DNA of 38,520 bases, from positions 1-38,520 of the forward strand of contig DAMCZI010000043.1 of assembly GCA_032095175.1 (NCBI GenBank), read 5' to 3'. Of this stretch, positions 1 through 7,500 are shown in pieces. The translations under genes were made by a program, and so were the position numbers. The notes beneath the pieces were generated by a model. The model did no database searches, was not told the DNA's origin, and was given only the letters and a program-made list of their open reading frames with translations. The stretch comes from DAMCZI01 sp032095175 (GTDB lineage: Bacteria > Bacillota > Clostridia > Clostridiales > Caloramatoraceae). Positions within the stretch are counted from its first letter, which is position 1. Each line of letters starts with the position of its first letter.

Positions 1-15
1 CCCGACACCTCGGTT

Positions 16-66
16 GGAACGGTCTTTAAAGGTAGAAACTAACTACTACGCTAAGTCGCATAATCC
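16..66. repeat. Left copy of a 51-bp terminal inverted repeat
   Basis: This 51-bp sequence matches the reverse complement of the last 51 bases of the window at 47 of 51 positions (mismatches near positions 35, 51, 53 and 54). It starts GGAACGGTCTTTAAAGGTA and ends GTCGCATAATCC. It lies 12 bp beyond the stop codon of the ABC gene. The right copy ends exactly at the window's last base, while 15 more bases lie outside the left copy. The likely meaning is a multi-copy dispersed repeat at which an assembly broke. I do not recognise its family. Confidence 0.85.
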
Positions 67-78
67 TTATATTCCCAA

Positions 79-1869
79 TTATGCTCCCTCGTTTATGAAT
101 CTGTACTGGGACATATATAAATCGTAGTATTGTCCTTTGAGCTTTATAAGCTCGTCATGGGTTCCTGTTTCAACTATTTTACCGTTGTCTATAACCATTA
201 TTCTATCTGCATCCCTTATAGTTGAAAGTCTGTGGGCTATTACAAAGGATGTTCTTCCAAAGAGAAGCTTTTTAATTCCCCTTTGAACTGCCCTCTCTGT
301 AAAGGTATCAATATTTGAGGTAGCTTCATCAAGAATCAATATCCTTGGATTTGCAAGAAGTGCTCTAGCAAAGGATATAAGCTGTCTCTGACCAACTGAA
401 AGCCTTGAACCTCTTTCATTTACTTCGGTATCATATCCATTTTCAAGCTTCATTATAAATTCATGGGCATTCACTGCCTTTGCAGCTGCAATAACCTCAT
501 CATCAGTAGCATCAAGCTTTCCATAACGTATATTTTCCTTTACTGTTGCTGAGAAAAGGAATGTATCCTGAAGCATTATTCCCATTTGGCTTCTTAGGGA
601 TTCAATCTCAACCTCACTTACATTTCTTCCATCTACAAGAACTGCTCCCTCCTGTACATCATAGAATCTGCTTATAAGGTTTACAATTGTAGTTTTTCCT
701 GCACCTGTTGGTCCAACAAGGGCTACAGACTCTCCAGAAGATATTTTAAAGCTTACATCATCCAAAACGACTGTGCCATCATCGTAGCCAAAGGTTACAT
801 TCTTAAACTCCACCTGTCCCTTTATCTTTGGCATTGTGATTGCTTCGTGGATGTTTACTATATCAGGCTTTATATCCATTATCTCAAATATTCTTTCTGC
901 TGCAGCAAAATTTGTAATAAGTGTGTTGTAGAAATTTGTTATATTCATTATTGGTCTCCAGAACATACTTATATATCCTGTGAAGGCCACAATAGTACCA
1001 ACTGTAACTGAACTATCAGTTTTCATAATTTTAATTGAAGCCCAAAATACTATTATTTGCCCTATTCCCCAGGAAATCTCCACAAGGGGCCAGAAGGTAT
1101 CGTTGAGCCTTACTGCATTAACAAATGCTCCATTCATCTCCTTTACCAGGTCAAGAAAGTTTTTAGAGGTCCTTTTTTCAACAGCAAAGGACTGAACAAC
1201 CCTGATACCTGAAAAATCCTCATGGGTATATGCATTCATGTTAGATCTCTTTTGTCTGTAGGACTGCCACTTTTTTCTACTAAAGGTCTGAATCAAAAAT
1301 AGTCCAACCATCAAAAGAGGCATTATTCCTATAGCTGCAAGGGCAAGCTTGTAATTCATTGAAAACATGATTACAGTAACACAAACAAGGGTTAGAAGCT
1401 CTGGTATAAAGTTTGTTATACTATTTGTAAAAAGCTGCTGCAGTGAGTTTACATCACCTACAACCCTTGCAAGAATCTTTCCTGCTGGTCTTCCATCAAA
1501 GAAGGAAAACGAAAGCTTTTGTATATGTGAATACAGTTCCTGTCTTATAGTTAACAGTATTTTATTTGTTATTCCCGCCATCATTTTTATTCTTCCACGT
1601 GATGCAAGCATTGAAAGGAGGTTCATACCCACCATGCCTGCTCCTATGAATATTAACCCTTTAATGTTCCCCTGATCTATAAACTTATCAATGGCAGTTT
1701 TTAAAAGGTATGGATTTAATAGATTACAAACCATTACAAACAATAATAGAAGCATAACTATAGTTACTTTTCCTAAAAATGGTCCAAGATATTTAAAAAG
1801 TCTAATTAATATCTCTAAGTTCGAACGGGTCTTTAATTCCTCATCCTGCTTTATCGAGTTTCTAGCCAT
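79..1869 (-). CDS. Heterodimeric ABC exporter subunit, BmrD-like (consensus catalytic site)
   Basis: A 596-residue ABC half-transporter with an N-terminal six-helix type I exporter membrane domain (about residues 25-320) and a C-terminal ATPase domain (about 345-590). The ATPase shows Walker A GPTGAGKTT, a non-standard signature LSVGQ, Walker B ILILDEATSNID with the catalytic Glu, and the switch His in VIAHRLS. It starts one base after the stop of the upstream ABC gene, and its binding site GGAGGTGAT overlaps the end of that gene, so the two are almost certainly translated together. The partner has a degenerate Walker B, so this subunit should supply the hydrolysing site. By family knowledge such pairs (BmrCD, LmrCD, TM287/288) export drugs or lipids; the substrate here is unknown. 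It could also export a peptide or lipid rather than drugs. Confidence 0.9.
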   Translation of the reverse strand: MARNSIKQDEELKTRSNLEILIRLFKYLGPFLGKVTIVMLLLLFVMVCNLLNPYLLKTAIDKFIDQGNIKGLIFIGAGMVGMNLLSMLASRGRIKMMAGITNKILLTIRQELYSHIQKLSFSFFDGRPAGKILARVVGDVNSLQQLFTNSITNFIPELLTLVCVTVIMFSMNYKLALAAIGIMPLLMVGLFLIQTFSRKKWQSYRQKRSNMNAYTHEDFSGIRVVQSFAVEKRTSKNFLDLVKEMNGAFVNAVRLNDTFWPLVEISWGIGQIIVFWASIKIMKTDSSVTVGTIVAFTGYISMFWRPIMNITNFYNTLITNFAAAERIFEIMDIKPDIVNIHEAITMPKIKGQVEFKNVTFGYDDGTVVLDDVSFKISSGESVALVGPTGAGKTTIVNLISRFYDVQEGAVLVDGRNVSEVEIESLRSQMGIMLQDTFLFSATVKENIRYGKLDATDDEVIAAAKAVNAHEFIMKLENGYDTEVNERGSRLSVGQRQLISFARALLANPRILILDEATSNIDTFTERAVQRGIKKLLFGRTSFVIAHRLSTIRDADRIMVIDNGKIVETGTHDELIKLKGQYYDLYMSQYRFINEGA

Positions 1870-1870
1870 A

Positions 1871-3607
1871 TTAGATCACCTCCGCCTCAACATCTTCGAA
1901 GTCCTTAAACTGCTCACAATAAACCTCATAGTATCTTCCCTTAAGCTTAAGGAGTTCGTTGTGTGTTCCTCTTTCTACAATTCTTCCGTTATCTAAGAAT
2001 ATTATTTCATCTGCATTCTTAACTGCAGAAATCCTGTGTGCAATAATAAATGTTGTTATATTTTTCTCTCTATTGTGGAGATTTTTCAGAAGCTGATATT
2101 CTGTTTCCATATCAAGAGCTGATGTAGCATCATCTAATATCAATATACCTGCATCTCTTATAAGTGCTCTAGCAATTGATATTCTTTGCTTCTGACCTCC
2201 AGATAGCCCTATACCTCTTTCACCTATTATGGTATCAAAGCCATCCTCAAGTTCATCAATAAATTCAAGGGCACAAGCATCTTGACAAGCCTTTCTTACT
2301 AAGTCCATATCAGCATTTTCATTTCCAAATTGTACATTTTCACGTACACTTTCAGAGAAAAGGAATACATCCTGGGATACCACTGACATTTGGCTTCTTA
2401 AATTCTCAAGATTAAGATTTCTAACATCATGCCCATCTACCATAACCTTTCCTTCACAGACATCATAATACCTTCCAATCAGGTTTATAATAGATGTCTT
2501 GCCGGATCCCGTTGTTCCCATTACCGCCAGTGTTTTTCCTGGCTGAACATCAATATTTATATCCTGCAGAATATATGAATCACCATATTTAAAGGAAACA
2601 TTATCAAATTTTACATGACCCTTTAAATCCTTAAGGCCTATAGCATCTTCACTATAATTTATTTCAGGCTTCATATCCATTATTTCAAAAACCTTTTTTG
2701 CAGAAGCACGACTTTGTCCTATGGCATTTGTTAGCCATCCCAAGTCCCTCATAGGCCATATTATTTCCCATATATATAAATCAAAAGCTACAAGATTTCC
2801 TATGGAAAGCTTGTCACCTATAACAAACATTCCACCAATGGATATAACCATTACTACGCATATATTGGATAAAAACTCTATTATAGGAAAATATCTTCCC
2901 CATACAGTGGTTTGCTCAACATTTAATTTATAATTGGTCTTATTCAGCTCTAAAAACTTTAATATCTCATGTCTTTCTCTTGCAAAGGCTTTAACAAGCC
3001 TTACACCTGCGATGTTTTCCTGGGCTGTAGTATTTATAACTGCTGTATGGTCACTTATCTTTTCATAGGCAGCATCCATTTTCTTTTCAAGCTTTAATGC
3101 TATAAATGCAATTACTGGCATAACAGTCATTGCAAGCAGTGTTAGCTTCCAATTAAGCTTAAATAATATAACTGCAGCAATAACAAAGGATATAGCATCT
3201 TGAAGAGATATAGCAATTATAAAGCCTATTGCCATCCTTATATTATTAAGATCCTCACTTATTCTTGACATTATTTCTCCAGTATTCATTCCATCAAAAT
3301 AACTGAATGAAAGGCTTTGAATATGGTTAAATAGCTCCTTACTCATATCTGTATGTGCTTTTGTACCAAGAACATCAAATCCATACTCTTTAATATAGCC
3401 GAAAATTGCTCTTAAAGCTGTTATTATACCTATTGATATAAGAACCTTAGATAAAAGCTCAGTCTTCCCGCCCTTCATTACATCATCAACCATAATCTGA
3501 ACAAGATATGGGCTTATCATATTCAGTATTATACTTAATACCATTGCAATTCCTGGAACAATTACAAGCAACTTATACTTCCAGATGTACTTAAAAACTC
3601 TTTTCAT
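1871..3607 (-). CDS. Heterodimeric ABC exporter subunit, BmrC-like (degenerate catalytic site)
   Basis: A 578-residue ABC half-transporter with six predicted membrane helices (about residues 12-300) and a C-terminal ATPase domain. It shows Walker A GTTGSGKTS, a canonical signature LSGGQKQ, and Walker B ILILDDATSALD, where Asp replaces the catalytic Glu. That is the hallmark of the non-hydrolysing half-site in heterodimeric exporters such as BmrC or TM287, and it fits the consensus Glu in the next gene. I chose the ATG at 3607 because a GGAGGG site lies just upstream and the protein then starts with the usual cytosolic basic helix. A longer reading frame runs to 3697 but crosses the intrinsic terminator at 3638-3666 and has no such site. 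Expression is probably controlled by the attenuator and leader ORF upstream. Confidence 0.9.
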   Translation of the reverse strand: MKRVFKYIWKYKLLVIVPGIAMVLSIILNMISPYLVQIMVDDVMKGGKTELLSKVLISIGIITALRAIFGYIKEYGFDVLGTKAHTDMSKELFNHIQSLSFSYFDGMNTGEIMSRISEDLNNIRMAIGFIIAISLQDAISFVIAAVILFKLNWKLTLLAMTVMPVIAFIALKLEKKMDAAYEKISDHTAVINTTAQENIAGVRLVKAFARERHEILKFLELNKTNYKLNVEQTTVWGRYFPIIEFLSNICVVMVISIGGMFVIGDKLSIGNLVAFDLYIWEIIWPMRDLGWLTNAIGQSRASAKKVFEIMDMKPEINYSEDAIGLKDLKGHVKFDNVSFKYGDSYILQDINIDVQPGKTLAVMGTTGSGKTSIINLIGRYYDVCEGKVMVDGHDVRNLNLENLRSQMSVVSQDVFLFSESVRENVQFGNENADMDLVRKACQDACALEFIDELEDGFDTIIGERGIGLSGGQKQRISIARALIRDAGILILDDATSALDMETEYQLLKNLHNREKNITTFIIAHRISAVKNADEIIFLDNGRIVERGTHNELLKLKGRYYEVYCEQFKDFEDVEAEVI

Positions 3608-3637
3608 CGAAATCCCTCCCCATATGTCAGATGAAAA

Positions 3638-3666
3638 CAAAAAAACCATGGTTCTCCCATGGCTTA
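3638..3666 (-). terminator. Intrinsic terminator in the ABC operon leader
   Basis: Read on the minus strand, AAGCCATGG pairs with CCATGGTTT around a GAGAA loop (nine pairs, one G-U), followed by a run of seven T and then GTTTT. It lies 31 bases upstream of the ATG of the first ABC gene, inside the transcript leader, so it should stop transcription before the structural genes unless an alternative fold forms. Confidence 0.8.
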
Positions 3667-3750
3667 ATACTATAAAAGAGATAAAATATATCTTCATAGT
3701 AAATATAAAAGAGCCATGGGATTAAACAGCCCATGACCCTATAATGGCTC
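3644..3750 (-). promoter_or_regulatory. Four-segment transcription attenuator of the ABC exporter operon
   Basis: In transcription order on the minus strand, four segments share the CCATGG core. Segment 1 (3750-3729) reads GAGCCAT then CATGGGC. Segment 2 (3723-3711) is AATCCCATGGCTC. Segment 3 (3665-3654) is AAGCCATGGGAG. Segment 4 (3651-3644) is CCATGGTT before the T-run. Segments 1:2 can pair, 2:3 can pair over ten bases (TCCCATGGCT with AGCCATGGGA), and 3:4 form the terminator. Segment 1 begins about a dozen bases after the stop codon of the 43-codon leader ORF, so a ribosome held at the end of the leader could cover segment 1, free segment 2 and disrupt the terminator. The base pairing is seen in the sequence. 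The ribosome-mediated mechanism is inferred by analogy with B. subtilis bmrB-bmrCD. Confidence 0.7.
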
Positions 3751-3762
3751 AAAATATTTCCA

Positions 3763-3894
3763 TTATGGTTCAATAATTCCCGAGGTAGGGCTGTTGTTTA
3801 TAAACTTTTCGTTTCTGGACATAAAAATGCCAGCAGTGCCATCAATGATGAGCATATTATTGCTAAATCTAAAAGCATTATTTAACTTTGCCAT
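3763..3894 (-). CDS. Putative 43-residue leader peptide of the ABC exporter operon
   Basis: This short frame starts at an ATG preceded by TAAGGAGGTAGGAAAA, one of the strongest ribosome binding sites in the window, and encodes 43 residues beginning MAKLNNAFRF and ending SGIIEP. It has no signal peptide, membrane helix or recognisable domain. It sits 155 bases upstream of the first ABC gene on the same strand, and the attenuator hairpins begin just after its stop. In B. subtilis the bmrCD exporter is preceded by a short leader, bmrB, whose translation controls attenuation. The position and architecture here match, though I cannot claim sequence homology. A free-standing small protein is the alternative. 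Confidence 0.7.
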   Translation of the reverse strand: MAKLNNAFRFSNNMLIIDGTAGIFMSRNEKFINNSPTSGIIEP

Positions 3895-3935
3895 TTTTCC
3901 TACCTCCTTACATAAAAATTAAATATTACTACTTT

Positions 3936-3965
3936 AGGATACCACCCTTATGTTTCCAATGTCAA
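3936..3965 (-). promoter_or_regulatory. SigA-type promoter for the leader and ABC operon
   Basis: On the minus strand a perfect -35 TTGACA (3965-3960) is followed after 18 bases by TATCCT (3941-3936). It lies about 40 bases upstream of the leader ORF start and directly after an AT-rich perfect palindrome. The -10 is only a fair match. Confidence 0.6.
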
Positions 3966-3970
3966 TCCTA

Positions 3971-3998
3971 TTTTTGAAAAATTTTTATTTTTCAAAAA
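3971..3998. repeat. Perfect 12-bp inverted repeat between divergent genes
   Basis: TTTTTGAAAAAT and its exact complement ATTTTTCAAAAA flank a TTTT spacer. The palindrome sits five bases upstream of the -35 hexamer of the ABC leader promoter and upstream of the divergent DUF1540 gene. It could be an operator for either side. In such AT-rich DNA, chance or a curvature element cannot be excluded. Confidence 0.5.
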
Positions 3999-4068
3999 TT
4001 TATCCCCATGAATAATATATGCTGTTATACAAATAATAGTATTGTAAATTTTTAATGGAGGTGCTTTT

Positions 4069-4233
4069 ATGGATATTAACAAGAGCATAGGATGTAACGT
4101 TCACGAATGTAAATATCACGCTGGAACACAGCAGTACTGCACACTTAGAGACATAATGGTAACCCATCATGTTGAACCAGCCAAGACAAAGGAAAACACA
4201 GACTGCGGAAGTTTTGAATCAAGACAAAGTTAA
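4069..4233 (+). CDS. DUF1540 domain small cysteine protein
   Basis: A 54-residue protein with four cysteines in the DUF1540 pattern: GCNVHECKYH near residue 10, QYC near residue 24, and TDCGSF near residue 46. This spacing suggests a small metal- or disulfide-stabilised fold. DUF1540 proteins are common in spore-forming Clostridia and Bacilli, often in one or two copies, and their function is unknown to me. The ATG follows AATGGAGGTGCTTTT, a strong site. The gene diverges from the ABC operon leader. Its stop codon lies three bases before the left end of a palindromic MITE-like element. Confidence 0.85.
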   Translation: MDINKSIGCNVHECKYHAGTQQYCTLRDIMVTHHVEPAKTKENTDCGSFESRQS

Positions 4234-4236
4234 TTA

Positions 4237-4512
4237 AGGCGTATTAAAGGAAATAACAAGTCAAATATTTTGAGGATATTTTGCGTCAAACGAAGAAATG
4301 AAAGCTCAAGCTAGTTGAGCTAACTTGAGCTTTCTATATATGTTGCATTAAAATTCTTTACATTCCGCCTTTTCAAACAGCCCTGCTAAATTGGTTCGAC
4401 TCTAGGATGTTTGAAAGGGCGGAATGTAATAGAATTTTTGCAACATATATACTGACAAAGTATGACACAAAATAGACCAAAATATTGACTTGTTATTTTC
4501 TTTAATATGCCT
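4237..4512. mobile_element. MITE-like palindromic element, copy 1 (contains a nested palindrome)
   Basis: The outer arms are imperfect inverted repeats of nearly 60 bp. The left end begins AGGCGTATTAAAGG and continues AAATAACAAGTCAA; the right end read inward begins AGGCATATTAAAGA and continues AAATAACAAGTCAA. There is no transposase and no coding frame. A short internal hairpin (GAAAGCTCAAG with CTTGAGCTTTC) lies in the left arm, and a second palindrome at 4335-4451 fills the centre. The same terminal motif occurs at 30569-30727. I found no clear target-site duplication. Confidence 0.7.
4335..4451 (+). repeat. Conserved-loop palindrome, copy 1
   Basis: A near-complete palindrome opening TATATATGTTGC and closing GCAACATATATA, with a long stem and a 32-base apical loop (4378-4409) beginning CAGCCCTGCTAAATTGG and containing GGTTCGAC. 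A second copy at 29119-29236 keeps 28 of the 32 loop bases while the upper stem sequence differs on both arms and stays paired. This could be a structured RNA or a transposable hairpin recognised by a transposase supplied elsewhere. The strand given is the one on which both loops read alike. Confidence 0.75.
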
Positions 4513-4525
4513 AAACTCACATATG

Positions 4526-4557
4526 CAAAAATCCGGGAGAAAACCTCCCGGATTTTA
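4526..4557 (-). terminator. Terminator of the phosphodiester glycosidase gene
   Basis: On the minus strand AAAATCCGGGAG pairs perfectly with CTCCCGGATTTT and ends in a T-run, just downstream of the stop codon at 4565. The stem is symmetric enough to also work on the plus strand. Confidence 0.85.
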
Positions 4558-4564
4558 ATACACC

Positions 4565-7500
4565 TTATTTTAAATAAGTTTTATTTACATAAGCTTGAAT
4601 TCCATTAAAGCTTATCTTAGCCCATTCTCCACTTTCAGATATAACTTCTACCTTATCTCCTGCCTTAAGTGTTCCAAGGATTTTACTGTCTATTGATGGC
4701 TTTTCTCTCATGTTTAGAGTTTCTGTATTAACAATTGCATATTTCTTAGACGTTACAATACTTACAGGTATCTGTGCCTTAAATTTGTCATATACTGCAG
4801 TTATGGTACCTGTTTTGTCTGCTCCCTGTATTGCTGTAAATACTCCATTTGCGATATTTCCTATATCGCCTGATATCTCATATCTTACATTTGCATTGTC
4901 AATAACATAGGATTCTCCGTAAAGATTCCATCCATAGGTTTCAAGTTTTGTAGTGCTTCCTGATGATACCTCAAGGCTTCCTGGAACTATGCTTATTTTA
5001 AATGGTTCCCTTTGAGTTTGATCTATACATATAACCTTAAAGGAATACTTTTTCCCAGAAAGCTCAGCTGTAATTACAGCATCTCCCTGGCTTAAAGTAG
5101 TAAGCATACCTCCACTTGATACTGAAGCTACAGATGGGTTGCTTGATTTCCATTGTGGGCTTACATCCTTAAATGGGTTCAATGGTATTATATAGTCAGC
5201 ATTTAAAGTACTGAAATCTCCATAAAGAGTAAGCTGCTTTTTAGTTCCTCTTATAAGGTTCATTTCACCTTTTATAAGTCCCCCATCTATTACAGATATC
5301 TTTTCTACAATAGGTACAACTTCCCTTGTAACCTTTGAACCATCAATTATAAGCTTAGTATAAGCAAGAAAACCTCCATTTTCAGGTCTTACATATCTCT
5401 TCAAGGAACCATTCCCTACTATTGTATATGTAACCCCTGATACTTCCCAGCTCTGGCTTGTATGAAGATTTCCAAACATTACATTTATGCTCTTTGACGG
5501 GTTTGCCTTTTTATAATCTCCAAGTATCTTTTCAAGCCTTGCTGCATCACCCTTCGGCATTTCATGCTTTGTTCCAAAGGTATCCCTTGTTGGAACATGG
5601 GTAAATACAATTACATTCTGCTTTTGATTTCTGCTAAGCATTTTGCTTAAATAATCAAATTGTGTTGGATCAGATGCACTTATACCCTGTCCTGTTGAAC
5701 TGTTAAGGCTTATAAATAATGAGTTTCCATATTCAAAACTATATGTTGGTGATGCTAGCCCGAAGGTCGCCATGTAGCTTTCAAGACTTCCTCCAACAAC
5801 ATCATGATTTCCAGGTGATAAAACCATGTACTTTTCCCCTATGGAACTCACCTGCTTTATAGCATCGTTCCACTGTGTTAGTTCATCTTCATCTATTAAA
5901 TCACCATTGTTTATAACAAGCTCTGAATCATCTTCCTTTATCGCTTTAAATATTTCATATCCAAAACCTGTTGCATGGGTATCGGCTGCAATTGAAACAG
6001 TAAATTTTTCAGAATTCTTTGGTTGTTCTATTGGATCAACTGTAAAGCCTGTTTCCTTTGTTGTTTTATTTCCTGCTCTATCCTTTGCAATTATAACCAC
6101 CTCATGGTTTCCCTTTGAAAGTGGGCTGTCAGGAATTGCATATACCCAACCTGAAGCCTCATCATAAACTGGTTTTAGTTCATTTCCATCAATTTTAATT
6201 GAAATACTCTTAGAATCAACACCAGTCTGACTATCTCTTATGTTTGCTGATATCCTTGGCATTTCAGATTCAGTAGCATACCAATCCAGTGGTGTAATAT
6301 CCTTTATAACAGGTGAAGCTTTATCTGCTTTAAGACTTACCCCAAAGGTTCTTTTCAATGGTGGGTTTGTTTTATTACCTGCTCTATCAGCTGCTTCAAC
6401 CTCAAATGCATGATTTCCTTCAGCTAATCCCTTTGCTGTAAATACAAGTATTCCAGTTGATGCATTAAAGCTTGCTTTTACTGGTTTTCCATCAAGTTTC
6501 ATATTTATAGAACCAGCATTCACTCCTGATTTATCATCTAATATTTTTAGTGATATATCTACATCTCTCTTATAAACAGTTGAAGATGGTTTAATATCTG
6601 TAAAATATGGTGATTTTACATCCTGGCTGTCTGAATATACAAACTTTATATCATCCAAATATACAGTTCCTTTGTTGTGAAGATTCTTATTTGTTTCAAC
6701 AAAATATATATTCTTTAATGAGACAGGTACCTGTACATCTTGAGGAATATCTGCCTCTACATACTTCCATCCAGTCCAGTCAATCCTTGTGGCTATATCC
6801 AGTGTCTTTGTTTCTGATTCACCATCTACTACCACAGCCCTCAGCCATGGTGCTTTTCCATCTCCATATACCCACATTCCAAGCTTTTTAGGCCTTACCA
6901 TTGACATATAACCTTCTGTTATATCATTTCCCGCTTTATCCAAAAAGGTTGGATTTAAATTAATCGTTCCATTATACTTTCTATCCCAGTGAGAATCATA
7001 ATTATAGCTTATCTTATAGCTGTATTTGCCACTCTTGGCTTTTTCTGATGATACACTGCCTGTTCCTCCTACTGAACCATCTACACTGTATCTTTTGGCA
7101 TCTGCATGTTCAAACCCATCTATTACCATGGATGTTTGTTGAACTGTAATCTTTACAGAGACTGATTTTCCTCCTGCCTGGGCAGTAACTGTTCCTGCAC
7201 CACTCCTTGCTGTTATTGTTAGAACACCGTTTTTATCAATTTTACCAATATTACCTGTTACTGACCACGCTGCTGCATCATTTGTAATTACCACCTGTGA
7301 TTTATCTGTTCCCTGGGCAGCCAACTGAAATTGTCTTGTGCTTCCATAATCCATCATTAGAGCATTTTCACCAACAACCGAAAGAGCTCCCAATGTATCT
7401 ACTACAGTTATAAACGCACTTCCTGATGCTCCTTGAGAGATTGCCTTCACCTTTCCTAGTACAGCATTTTGTCCAGCTGTAAATATTCCTCTTGAATCTA

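Noticed and set aside
16..66. Possible tmRNA fragment, because of the AACTACTACGCTAA-like stretch
   Set aside because: No tag frame, acceptor half or T-arm is present, and the same sequence recurs inverted at the other end as a simple repeat.
3608..3697. N-terminal extension of the first ABC gene (30 extra codons)
   Set aside because: It runs through the intrinsic terminator, has no ribosome site and does not resemble ABC exporter N-termini. The ATG at 3607 is far better supported.
4009..4036. SigG-type sporulation promoter upstream of DUF1540 (TGAATA...CAAATAA)
   Set aside because: The -10 match and spacing are too poor to support a call.
4378..4409. tRNA-like T-arm (GGTTCGAC) in the conserved palindrome loop
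   Set aside because: No acceptor stem, D-arm or anticodon arm can be formed around it, so it is not a tRNA gene.
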